This document shows positions 1 to 7,850 of a stretch of DNA of 11,653 nucleotides, piece after piece. The notes beneath the pieces are model-generated. The model had not been told where the DNA came from. It was given only the letters and a program-made list of their open reading frames with translations, and did no database searches. Positions within the stretch are counted from its first letter, which is position 1. Each line of letters starts with the position of its first letter. The DNA lies in contig JAJZFF010000257.1 in NCBI GenBank assembly GCA_021805485.1, forward strand, positions 1 through 11,653, given 5' to 3'. Source of the stretch: Pseudomonadota bacterium. Its GTDB lineage: Bacteria; Pseudomonadota; Alphaproteobacteria; Acetobacterales; Acetobacteraceae. The position numbers and the translations under genes are program-made.

Positions 1-426
1 CATCAGCGCCGGCAGCGCTCCCGGCACGCCGGCGAGCACGCCGCTTTCCGCCCGCGCCCCACGCTCGGCCGCCTTGTGCGCCTCCCAGCTCTCCGCCGCA
101 CCGCCGGCGAAGATCTGCGGGTGGCGGCGGATCATCTTGTCCGTGATGGCGCGCGCCACCGTGGCGAAATCGAACCGGCCCGCTTCCTCGGCCAGGCGGG
201 CGTGATAGACGACCTGGAACAGCAGATCGCCGAGCTCATCGGCCAGCGCGTCGAAATCGCCGCAGCCGATGGCGTCGGCGACCTCGTCGGCCTCCTCGAT
301 CGTGTAGGGGGCGATGGTGGCGAAATCCTGCGCCCGGTCCCACGGGCAGCCGGTGGCAGGGTCGCGCAGCGCCGCCATCACCGCCAGCAACCGGGCGAGC
401 TCGGCCGGCGCTTCCTCCGCGCTCAT
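1..426 (-). CDS. mazG: MazG nucleoside triphosphate pyrophosphohydrolase, C-terminus cut by window edge
   Basis: MazG enzymes hydrolyse (d)NTPs to the monophosphate and pyrophosphate in the cytoplasm, cleaning the nucleotide pool or lowering alarmone levels. The 142 visible residues are the N-terminal MazG domain. They show the family's CPWD motif at residues 27-30, then the metal-binding acidic pattern IEEADE (Glu44, Glu45, Glu48) and DELGDLLFQ (Glu64, Asp67). Full MazG proteins are usually about 260-270 residues, so roughly half is missing beyond the left edge. The ATG overlaps the stop of mlaF (ATGA, 4 bp), and a GGAG stands 8 bases upstream of it, which supports this start. It is the last visible gene of the dnaB-alr-mlaE-mlaF-mazG chain, so it is probably transcribed and translated together with them. 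The family assignment is firm from the motifs; the physiological substrate cannot be read from the sequence. Confidence 0.93.
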   Translation of the reverse strand, partial: MSAEEAPAELARLLAVMAALRDPATGCPWDRAQDFATIAPYTIEEADEVADAIGCGDFDALADELGDLLFQVVYHARLAEEAGRFDFATVARAITDKMIRRHPQIFAGGAAESWEAHKAAERGARAESGVLAGVPGALPALM

Positions 427-1190
427 CGCCGCAACTCCATCTGGATCGGGCCCTCGCGGCGGCCATGGGTGAACTGGTCGACCACCGGGTTGCCCGAATC
501 GAGCAGATGCTCCGCCCGGTCGGTCCAGACGATGCGCCCCTGGTGCAGCATCGCGGCGTGGTCGCCGATGCGCCGCGCCGAGGCCATGTCGTGGGTGATC
601 GCCACCGCCGTCGAGCCGAGGCGCTTGACGCAATCGACGATCAGCCCGTCGATGATGGCGCCCATGATCGGGTCGAGCCCGGTGGTGGGCTCGTCGAAGA
701 ACATGATCGCCGGCTCGGCGGCGATGGCGCGAGCGAGGCCGACGCGCTTCTGCATTCCGCCCGAGAGCTCGGACGGAGAAAGATCGCCGACCGAGGCGGC
801 GAGACCGACCTGCGCCAGCACCGCTTCGGCCCGTGCCCGCGCCTCCCGCCGCGCCACCGCGCCGCGGGCCAGCAGGCCGAAGGCGACATTCTCCCAGACC
901 GGCAGACTGTCGAACAGCGCGCCGTTCTGGAACAGCATGCCGATCTGCGCGCGCTTCGCGTCGCGCGCCTCGCGGTCGAGCCCGGCGAGATCGGTGCCGT
1001 CGATCTCGATCACCCCCTCGTCCGGCTCGATCAGGCCGATGATGCATTTGAGCAGCACCGACTTGCCGGAGCCCGAACCGCCGATCACCACCATCGAGGT
1101 GCCGGCGGCGACCTCGAGATCGACGCCGGCGAGCACCTGCTTGTCGCCGAACGCCTTGCGCAGGCCGCGGACGCGGAGTTTCGGCGTCAT
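423..1190 (-). CDS. mlaF: MlaF-type ABC transporter ATP-binding protein (phospholipid/toluene-tolerance transport)
   Basis: This is a 255-residue ABC ATPase that would power the MlaE permease in retrograde or anterograde lipid transport between inner and outer membranes. All nucleotide-binding motifs are intact: Walker A GGSGSGKS (residues 37-44), Q-loop Gln88 in LFQNGALF, signature LSGGMQKR (142-149), Walker B with FFDEPTTGLDP (164-174), and H-loop His200. The LSGGMQKR signature and the FQNGALFDSL stretch after the Q-loop are typical of the MlaF/Ttg2A group rather than of importer ATPases in general. The start codon overlaps the mlaE stop (ATGA) and the stop overlaps the mazG start (ATGA). 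No Shine-Dalgarno is evident before the ATG, so translation probably depends on coupling with mlaE. The open frame runs further upstream through mlaE, but that extension is antisense-like noise with no homology to the family. Confidence 0.94.
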   Translation of the reverse strand: MTPKLRVRGLRKAFGDKQVLAGVDLEVAAGTSMVVIGGSGSGKSVLLKCIIGLIEPDEGVIEIDGTDLAGLDREARDAKRAQIGMLFQNGALFDSLPVWENVAFGLLARGAVARREARARAEAVLAQVGLAASVGDLSPSELSGGMQKRVGLARAIAAEPAIMFFDEPTTGLDPIMGAIIDGLIVDCVKRLGSTAVAITHDMASARRIGDHAAMLHQGRIVWTDRAEHLLDSGNPVVDQFTHGRREGPIQMELRR

Positions 1191-1972
1191 CGGGAGAAGA
1201 ACAGCTCGGTCAGCACGTAGTCGAAGGCGAGGATCAGCACCGAGGCGCTGACCACGGCCGAGGTCGTCGCCGCGCCGACGCCCTGGGCGCCGCCGCGGCT
1301 GTTGTAGCCGTTGAAGCAGCCCATCAGGGCGATGATGAAGCCGAACACGGCAGCCTTCACCAGGCCGGAGACGACGTCGTCGGTCTGCAGGAAATCCAGC
1401 GTGTTGCGCAGATAGGTGGCGCTGTTGAAGCCGAGCTTGAGGGTGGCGATGATGAAGCCGCCGAGGACGCCCAGAATGTCGGCGACGACGACGAGCAGCG
1501 GCAGCGCGAGGGTGCCGGCGATGAGCCGCGGCACGACGAGATATTTCATCGGGTTGGTCGAGAGCGTGCCGAGCGCGTCGATCTGGTCGGTGACGCGCAT
1601 GGTGCCGAGCTCCGCCGCCATCGCCGCCCCGGCCCGTCCGGCCACCATCAGCCCCGCCAGCACCGGGCCGAGCTCGCGCGTGATCGACAGCACGACGAGG
1701 TTGGCGATCGCCCCCTCGGCCGAGAAGCGGGCAAAGCCGGTATAGGATTGCAGCGCCAGAACCATGCCGGTGAAGATCGCGGTCAGCGCCACCACCGGCA
1801 GGCTGAAATAGCCGATATCCAGCATCGAGCGCAGCACCATCCGCCCGTAGAAGGGCGGGCGCAGGACATGGAACAGGCCGGCGAGGCCGAACAGGGCGAG
1901 CTGACCGGCCACCCGGCAGAACGCGAGGGCACTGCGCCCGGTGCCGGCGAGCGCGTCGAGCAGCGCGTTCAC
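1187..1972 (-). CDS. mlaE: MlaE-family ABC transporter permease
   Basis: This 261-residue integral inner-membrane permease is the partner of the downstream ATPase in an Mla/Ttg2/TRIGALACTOSYLDIACYLGLYCEROL-type lipid transporter. The length matches the family. Several hydrophobic segments are visible, including residues about 55-75, 100-115, 147-175 and 205-260. The conserved coupling region reads VAGRAGAAMAAELGTMRVT followed by DQIDAL (about residues 110-135), which is diagnostic for MlaE. The start is a GTG that overlaps the alr stop as GTGA. No strong ribosome-binding site precedes it, so termination-reinitiation from alr is likely. The usual third partner, the MCE-domain protein MlaD, is not found next to it; it must be encoded elsewhere, or this pair works with another substrate-binding protein. 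I infer this from its absence within the window only. Confidence 0.93.
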   Translation of the reverse strand: MNALLDALAGTGRSALAFCRVAGQLALFGLAGLFHVLRPPFYGRMVLRSMLDIGYFSLPVVALTAIFTGMVLALQSYTGFARFSAEGAIANLVVLSITRELGPVLAGLMVAGRAGAAMAAELGTMRVTDQIDALGTLSTNPMKYLVVPRLIAGTLALPLLVVVADILGVLGGFIIATLKLGFNSATYLRNTLDFLQTDDVVSGLVKAAVFGFIIALMGCFNGYNSRGGAQGVGAATTSAVVSASVLILAFDYVLTELFFSR

Positions 1973-3057
1973 GCCGCCACGCGGGCGATGCGCGGGCCGA
2001 ACCCGGTGAGGATTTCATAGCCGATGGTCCCCGCCGCCTCGGCCACGGCGTCGAGTGGCGCGTGCGGGCCGATCAGCTCCGCCCAGTCGCCGGGGCGCAC
2101 CGCCGCAAGGTCGGTGACGTCGCAGGTTGTGAGGTCCATGGAGACACGCCCTACCAGCGGAGCGGCCCCGCCGTCAAAATGCGCCGCGCCGCGGCCGGAG
2201 AGCGCGCGCGGCCAGCCATCGGCATAGCCGATCGCGAGCGTCGCGATGCGGGCCGGGCGCGCCGTGCGCCAGATGGCGTTGTAGCCGACACTGGACCCCG
2301 CGCCCACGGCGCGCACCTGCAGCACGCGGGCGCGCAGGCGGAATACGGAGCGCATCGGGTTGGGCTGGCCGGGCGTGGGGTTGATGCCGTAGAGCGCGGC
2401 GCCCGGCCGGGCGAGGTCGGAGGCGAACGCAGGCCCGAGGAACAGGCCCGAGGAATTGGCGATACTCGCGGGCGCCGCCGGCAGCCGCGCGCGGGCGGCG
2501 GCGAAGCGGTCCAGTTGCAGCGCGTTCATCGGCTCGTCGGGGCGTTCGGCCGAGACCAGGTGGGTCATCAGGCCGCGGAGCGCGATGCCATCGAGCGGCG
2601 ACGGGTCGGCGGCGAGCGCGTCCTGCTCGGCCTGATCGAGCCCGAGGCGCGACATGCCGGTATCGAGATGCAGGTAGGCCGGCAGCGCGCGGCCGAGCCG
2701 CCGCCCCTCCCCGGCCCAGGCCGCGACCTCGCCGAGGCTCGCCAGCGCCGGCGTGATCGCCGCCGCCGCCAGCGCCGCCGCCGCGCCGCCCAGCCCGTTC
2801 AGGGTGACGATGACCGGCTCCGGCAGCGCCGCGCGCAGCGCCAGCGCCTCCGCCGGCGTGGCGACGAAGAAGCAGCGGCAGCCCTCGCCGGCCAGCCGCC
2901 GCGCCACCGCCAGCGCGCCCAGCCCGTAGCCGTCGGCCTTGACCACGGCACCGACCTCCCCGCCCGGATGGCGGGCGCGGAGCGCGTGCCAGTTGGCGGC
3001 GATGGCGGCGAGATCCACCTCCAGCACGGCGCCGGATGAGAGCTCAGTCGTGGCCAT
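1969..3057 (-). CDS. alr: Alanine racemase (PLP-dependent, D-alanine synthesis)
   Basis: This 362-residue cytoplasmic enzyme interconverts L- and D-alanine, supplying D-Ala for peptidoglycan. It has the fold-type III PLP barrel: VVKADGYGLGA carries the Schiff-base lysine (Lys40), HLDTGMSRLG lies at residues 130-139, and the C-terminal domain carries the opposing catalytic tyrosine in SSVGYN (Tyr259). GRVSMDLTTCDVTD (303-316) and the terminal GYEILTGFGPRI are also family hallmarks. Length and both catalytic residues are normal, so the enzyme should be active. The ATG lies 14 bp inside the end of dnaB, and the stop overlaps the mlaE GTG. Placement directly after dnaB is common in alphaproteobacteria. 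The start is set by homology (the conserved VLEVDLAAI begins at residue 11), because no clear Shine-Dalgarno is visible. Confidence 0.96.
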   Translation of the reverse strand: MATTELSSGAVLEVDLAAIAANWHALRARHPGGEVGAVVKADGYGLGALAVARRLAGEGCRCFFVATPAEALALRAALPEPVIVTLNGLGGAAAALAAAAITPALASLGEVAAWAGEGRRLGRALPAYLHLDTGMSRLGLDQAEQDALAADPSPLDGIALRGLMTHLVSAERPDEPMNALQLDRFAAARARLPAAPASIANSSGLFLGPAFASDLARPGAALYGINPTPGQPNPMRSVFRLRARVLQVRAVGAGSSVGYNAIWRTARPARIATLAIGYADGWPRALSGRGAAHFDGGAAPLVGRVSMDLTTCDVTDLAAVRPGDWAELIGPHAPLDAVAEAAGTIGYEILTGFGPRIARVAA

Positions 3058-4543
3058 CGCCGTGGTGGTGGCTGTCGAGATCGGCGAAGCGGGTGAACTC
3101 GGCCTCGAAGAACAGGTCCACCTTGCCGGTCGGGCCGTGGCGCTGCTTGGCGATGAACAATTCGGCCTTGTTGTAGACCTGGTCCATGTCGCGCTGCCAT
3201 TTTTCCAGCGCGTCGTGATACTTGTCCTCCGACTCGAAGGCCATCTGCTTCGGCGCGCGCTGCTGCAGATAGTATTCGTCGCGGTAGATGAACAGCACCT
3301 GGTCCGCGTCCTGCTCGATCGTGCCCGATTCGCGCAGGTCCGAGAGCTGCGGGCGCTTGTCGTCGCGGCTCTCGACGGCGCGCGAAAGCTGCGACAGCGC
3401 CAGCACCGGCACCGCCAGCTCCTTGGCGATCGCCTTCAGCCCCTGGGTGATCTGGCTGATCTCGAGCACCCGGTTCTCCGGCCGCGTGCCGGCGGCGGGG
3501 CGCATCAGCTGGAGATAGTCGATCACCACCAGCGCCAGCCCCTTGGTGCGCTTGAGCCGCCGGCAGCGCGTGCGCAGCGCCGAGAGGGTGATCGCCGGCG
3601 TGTCGTCGATGGCGATCGGCAGCATGGCGATGTCGCGGCTGACCTGGACGAAGCGGTCGAAATCCTTCTGCCCGATATCGCCGCGCCGGATGCGGTCGCC
3701 GCTGATCCGCGCCTCCTCGCTGAGCAGGCGGGTGGCGAGCTGCTCGGCGCTCATTTCCAGCGAGAAGATCGCCACCTGCCCCTTCGCCGGGCCCGGCGGC
3801 TCGGCGGCACGCGCCTCCTGCTGCAGCGCCTTGGCAGCGCCGAAGGCGATCTTGGTGGCGAGCGCGGTCTTGCCCATGCCGGGGCGGCCGGCAAGGATGA
3901 CGAGGTCGGACGGGTGCAACCCGCCGCTCTTGGCGTCGAGATCGCGCAGCCCGGTCGAGAGGCCGGAGACATGGCCGGAACGGCGGAAGGCCCGCTCGGC
4001 AGTGTGGATGGCGCCGACCAGCGCCTGCTCGAAGCTGACGAACCCGCCGTCGCCGCCGCCGCGGGTGGCGAGATCGTAGAGCGCCTGCTCGGCGGCTTCG
4101 AGCTGGTCCTTGGCGGCCAGCTCGGCCTCGGCGCCGAACGCGCGGTTGACCACGACCTCGCCGAGATCGATCAGCTGGCGCCGCAGCCAGGCGTCGTAGA
4201 TCGCCCGCCCGTAATCGCCGGCATTGATGATGCCGACCATGGCGCCGAGCAGCTGGGCGAGATAGGCGGTGCCGCCGACCTCGTCCAGCACGCCGGAATG
4301 CTCCAGCTCGGCGCGCAGCGTCACCGCGTCGGCGAGCTGGCCGGCCTCGATGCGCCGCGCGATCGCCTGGTAGATGCGCCCGTGCACGGCATCGGCGAAA
4401 TGCTCCGCCGCGAGGAACTCGGCGACACGCTCATAGGCCTTGTTGTTGGCCAGCAGGGCGCCGAGCAACGCCTGCTCCGCCTGCGGGTTGGCGGGCGGCA
4501 GGCGCTGGGAGATGCCGAGCAGGGGCGTGTCGAGGGCTTGCAT
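3044..4543 (-). CDS. dnaB: Replicative DNA helicase DnaB
   Basis: This 499-residue hexameric helicase unwinds the replication fork and recruits primase. The N-terminal DnaB domain (about residues 15-120, PPANPQAEQALLGALL) is followed by a linker and the RecA-like motor. That motor has Walker A GRPGMGKT (219-226), the SLEMSAEQL segment (261-269), Walker B VVIDYLQLM (339-347), LSQLSRAVE (383-391), LRESGTIEQDAD with the arginine-finger region (403-414), and KQRHGPTG (466-473). Two extra stretches, near residues 240-255 and 428-456, resemble the insertions usual in alphaproteobacterial DnaB. The protein ends in a His-rich tail, SHHHGDGHD, part of which is encoded in the 14-bp overlap with alr. 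No Shine-Dalgarno precedes the ATG. A TATGGT -10-like element ends 11 bases before it (4555-4560, minus strand), so the message may be nearly leaderless; this is inference. It is the first gene of the overlapping chain to mazG. Confidence 0.97.
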   Translation of the reverse strand: MQALDTPLLGISQRLPPANPQAEQALLGALLANNKAYERVAEFLAAEHFADAVHGRIYQAIARRIEAGQLADAVTLRAELEHSGVLDEVGGTAYLAQLLGAMVGIINAGDYGRAIYDAWLRRQLIDLGEVVVNRAFGAEAELAAKDQLEAAEQALYDLATRGGGDGGFVSFEQALVGAIHTAERAFRRSGHVSGLSTGLRDLDAKSGGLHPSDLVILAGRPGMGKTALATKIAFGAAKALQQEARAAEPPGPAKGQVAIFSLEMSAEQLATRLLSEEARISGDRIRRGDIGQKDFDRFVQVSRDIAMLPIAIDDTPAITLSALRTRCRRLKRTKGLALVVIDYLQLMRPAAGTRPENRVLEISQITQGLKAIAKELAVPVLALSQLSRAVESRDDKRPQLSDLRESGTIEQDADQVLFIYRDEYYLQQRAPKQMAFESEDKYHDALEKWQRDMDQVYNKAELFIAKQRHGPTGKVDLFFEAEFTRFADLDSHHHGDGHD

Positions 4544-4593
4544 GGAAGCGGCGGACCATAGGCCACTGCCGCCGGCGCGCCAGGGGGGTGGGC

Positions 4594-4612
4594 TGTGGAC
4601 GAATGTGGATCC
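4594..4612 (+). promoter_or_regulatory. Two DnaA-box-like 9-mers upstream of dnaB
   Basis: The 91-bp gap between the TPR gene and dnaB contains TGTGGACGA (4594-4602) and TGTGGATCC (4604-4612). Each matches 7 of 9 bases of the DnaA box TGTGGATAA. They are direct repeats whose starts are 10 bp apart, one helical turn. They could place dnaB under DnaA control, but two imperfect 9-mers can arise by chance, and no AT-rich unwinding element or further boxes accompany them. This is therefore not an origin. Confidence 0.25.
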
Positions 4613-4634
4613 CGGGGGTGGCCGGCACGCGCTT

Positions 4635-5642
4635 TCAGATCGGCTGGGCCGGGCCGGCCCAGCGGCGCAGTTCGCTGGCGTCGTCGGTCACCGTGGGGTC
4701 CAGCCGCCGCGCCGCCGTGAAGTCGCGATCGGCGTCCGCCTTGCGCTGGAGCGCCATTTCGGCAAGTGCCCGGCCATAGAGCGCCCTCGCCTGGTTGAAG
4801 GGCGGCTCGCTGCCATACGGGGCCAGGCCGAAGGCGGTCTCGAACGCGGCCAGGGCCTGATCGGGCCGGTTCATCCGGAGCAGCAGATAGCCCATGATGC
4901 GGTGGGTGCTGGTCTCGTTGGCGATCTCCACGGCGCGGCTGCAGTCGGCCATCGCGGCGGTGAAATTCCCCGCCATGGTGCGGATGAGGCAGCGATCGCG
5001 CAGATAGACCGCTGCTTCCGGCTCCTGGTCGATCGCCTCGGCGGACTCGGCGTCGGCCGCCTTGAAGTCGTTCTGCGCGGCATCGAGCAGCGCGAGATTG
5101 TTATGCGGCATGGACATGGATGGACGCAGGCGCAAGGCTGCCTCGAAATCGGCGCGCGCGCGATCGCTGTGGCCGGCTCTGGCGTAGGCGAGACCGCGGT
5201 CGTTGAAGGCTCGCGCCGACCGCGGCGACAGTCGGATGGTTTCGCTGTAATCGGCGATCGCCCGCGCGGTGTCGCCCTTCAGCATTTGGGCGCGCGCCCG
5301 GTTGGCGAAAAAGGCCGGCTGGCTCGGGTCGCGGCTGATCAGGAGGTCGAGATCGGCGATGGCCAGATCGTAGTCGCCACGATCGGTGTAGGCCACGGCA
5401 CGATTGCTCCGCGCCCGCCAATTGTCCGGATCCCAGTTCAGCGCATGGGTATAGTCGCGGATCGCCTGTTCGGAATCGCCCTGCGAATGGTTCTCCACAC
5501 CCTTCTGATAGTAAATGTACGAACCGAAGGAGGCGCATCCAGCCAGCGCGACGAGAAGCAGCGCCGCGCGCCACAGGCGCGCCGACGACGCGGTGGCCCG
5601 CGCCTTTGCGAGCTGCCCGCTCGCCACACGAAGAAATTCCAT
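4635..5642 (-). CDS. Tetratricopeptide-repeat protein with N-terminal lipobox or membrane anchor
   Basis: This 335-residue protein consists largely of TPR repeats, helical hairpins that bind partner proteins. A basic N-terminus is followed by a hydrophobic stretch (about residues 26-45) containing LALAGC-like residues 31-36. The L-A-G-Cys36 sequence fits a lipobox, so this may be a lipoprotein or a single-span anchored protein facing the periplasm. From about residue 41 the 34-residue repeats run in register (41-74, 75-108, 109-142, 143-176, and so on) with typical A..DY..A....P patterns; about seven can be counted before the end. I do not recognise a named family, and no enzymatic motif is present. 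The ATG has a GGGAG 10 bases upstream. A long 25-residue n-region precedes the hydrophobic core, so a later non-ATG start is possible. An FNR/FixK-type palindrome sits about 66 bp upstream, suggesting oxygen-responsive expression. Confidence 0.85.
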   Translation of the reverse strand: MEFLRVASGQLAKARATASSARLWRAALLLVALAGCASFGSYIYYQKGVENHSQGDSEQAIRDYTHALNWDPDNWRARSNRAVAYTDRGDYDLAIADLDLLISRDPSQPAFFANRARAQMLKGDTARAIADYSETIRLSPRSARAFNDRGLAYARAGHSDRARADFEAALRLRPSMSMPHNNLALLDAAQNDFKAADAESAEAIDQEPEAAVYLRDRCLIRTMAGNFTAAMADCSRAVEIANETSTHRIMGYLLLRMNRPDQALAAFETAFGLAPYGSEPPFNQARALYGRALAEMALQRKADADRDFTAARRLDPTVTDDASELRRWAGPAQPI

Positions 5643-5708
5643 TTTCGCAACGCTCCCGTTCGGTTGGGAAACGACGAAGTAAGCTCACGCGACGGTGCAT
5701 GGCATGCG

Positions 5709-5722
5709 TTGATCCAGGTCAA
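5709..5722. promoter_or_regulatory. FNR/FixK/Anr-type binding site
   Basis: TTGATCCAGGTCAA is a palindrome matching the CRP/FNR-superfamily consensus TTGAT-N4-ATCAA at all but one position. Identical or near-identical sites are used by FNR, FixK and FnrL regulators in alphaproteobacteria. It lies in the 195-bp divergent region, 66 bp from the start of the TPR gene and 115 bp from dcd. A loose -10-like TTACTT (minus strand, 5682-5677) lies about 36 bp from its centre on the TPR side, close to activating class II geometry. The TPR gene is therefore the likelier target. The call rests on the motif alone. Confidence 0.5.
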
Positions 5723-5778
5723 TCGCGCCGCACAGGCACGGGCCGGCGGACGCGGCGCGGGCGGGCCCGTCGCACCCT

Positions 5779-5807
5779 TTGCCGGGGCCGTGCGGTTGGG
5801 CTAGACC
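5779..5807 (+). promoter_or_regulatory. Possible sigma-70-type promoter for dcd-murA
   Basis: TTGCCG (5779-5784) and TAGACC (5802-5807) are separated by 17 bp, the optimal spacer. They match 4 of 6 and 3 of 6 consensus bases. Transcription from here would give a leader of roughly 24 bases that includes the GGAG ribosome-binding site of dcd. The match is modest but the geometry is right, and it is the best candidate in the upstream region. Confidence 0.35.
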
Positions 5808-5837
5808 GGCGCGGAGCAGGTTCCGGAGTCCCTCGCC

Positions 5838-6392
5838 ATGGCCGTGATGCCCGACCACTGGATCCGCCGCATGGCGAGCGAGCACGGCATGATCGAGCCG
5901 TTCGTCGAAAGCCAGAAGCGCGAGGGCGTGATCAGCTACGGCCTCTCCTCCTACGGCTATGACGCGCGAGTCGCCGACGCCTTCAAGATCTTCACCAATG
6001 TCGATTCCGCCGTCGTGGATCCCAAGGCCTTCAGCCCGCAGAGTTTCGTCGACCGCCGCGCCGGCGAGGTGATCATCCCGCCGAACAGCTTTGCCCTCGC
6101 CCACACGGTCGAGTATTTCCGCATCCCGCGCGACGTGCTGGTGATCTGCCTCGGCAAATCCACCTACGCGCGCTGCGGCATCATCGTGAACGTGACGCCG
6201 CTCGAGCCGGAATGGGAAGGGCAAGTGACCATCGAGATCAGCAACACCACGCCGCTGCCGGCGAAAATCTACGCCGGCGAGGGCATCTGCCAGTTCCTGT
6301 TCCTCAAGGGCGATTCGCCCTGCGAGATCAGCTACGCCGACAAGGCCGGGAAATACATGCGCCAGCGTGGCGTCGCCCTGCCCAAGCTCTGA
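5838..6392 (+). CDS. dcd: dCTP deaminase
   Basis: This 184-residue homotrimeric enzyme deaminates dCTP to dUTP, the main route to dUMP for thymidylate synthesis. The start [26 protein letters not shown] (32-44), [14 protein letters not shown] (101-114) and [14 protein letters not shown] (142-155) are the standard blocks of the alphaproteobacterial form. The catalytic residues corresponding to E. coli Ser111, Arg115 and Glu138 appear as Ser108, Arg112 and Glu133 (in VTIEISNT). Length is normal for this subgroup. GGAG lies 9 bases before the ATG; Met4 is a possible alternative start but is less well placed. murA follows after 21 bp on the same strand, so the two are probably co-transcribed. There is no sign of the dUTPase activity fused in bifunctional archaeal and mycobacterial-type enzymes. 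Confidence 0.97.
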   Translation: MAVMPDHWIRRMASEHGMIEPFVESQKREGVISYGLSSYGYDARVADAFKIFTNVDSAVVDPKAFSPQSFVDRRAGEVIIPPNSFALAHTVEYFRIPRDVLVICLGKSTYARCGIIVNVTPLEPEWEGQVTIEISNTTPLPAKIYAGEGICQFLFLKGDSPCEISYADKAGKYMRQRGVALPKL

Positions 6393-6413
6393 TGTGATGA
6401 AAGTTCTGGGCCA

Positions 6414-7673
<1,260 letters not shown>

Positions 7674-7702
7674 AGGGGGGCGGCGCCCTGCGCGAACCCC
7701 CT
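7674..7702 (+). terminator. Possible hairpin after murA
   Basis: AGGGGG (7674-7679), directly after the murA stop, can pair with CCCCCT (7697-7702). An inner GCG/CGC pairing within the loop could stabilise it. There is no T-run after the stem, so as an intrinsic terminator it is weak. The rest of the 177-bp gap to amt (to 7850) holds no gene that I can support and no clear sigma-70 or sigma-54 promoter. Confidence 0.25.
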
Positions 7703-7850
7703 GGGTTGGGTGATTGACCGCGTCCTCCGCCCGGGGCATCTCTCCGCCGCCGATTTCGGGATTATCGCGCTGCGTCGCCCTGGCGGAAGCCGGCCCGGCA
7801 CCTCGTGGTTCTGAGAATCGCTGCAGCCGCCGCGAGGGAGGAAAGAGATC

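Noticed and set aside
76..1251. A 391-codon plus-strand frame opposite mazG and mlaF
   Set aside because: It is Ser/Arg/Ala/Pro-rich shadow sequence with no motif; the opposite strand carries clear MazG and ABC ATPase genes.
423..2018. A possible mlaE-mlaF fusion or N-terminally extended ATPase, since the mlaF frame stays open to 2018
   Set aside because: The upstream extension is an out-of-frame reading of mlaE. The ATPase homology begins exactly at the ATG at 1190, and mlaE is intact in its own frame.
2939..4561. A 540-codon plus-strand open frame opposite dnaB
   Set aside because: The antisense translation is rich in Leu, Gly, Arg and Gln without motifs, while the minus strand encodes a complete DnaB with every helicase motif.
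4590..4615. A replication origin at the DnaA-box-like pair
   Set aside because: There are only two imperfect boxes, no AT-rich unwinding element, and no typical origin neighbours such as dnaA, hemE or parAB in the window.
7714..7767. TTGACC and TTATCG as a sigma-70 promoter pair for amt
   Set aside because: The spacer would be 42 bp, far outside the working range.
7780..7850. A sigma-54 (-24/-12) promoter upstream of amt, expected for a nitrogen-regulated gene
   Set aside because: The nearest candidate has GG and GC separated by 11 rather than the strictly required 10 bases, and no NtrC palindrome is convincing.
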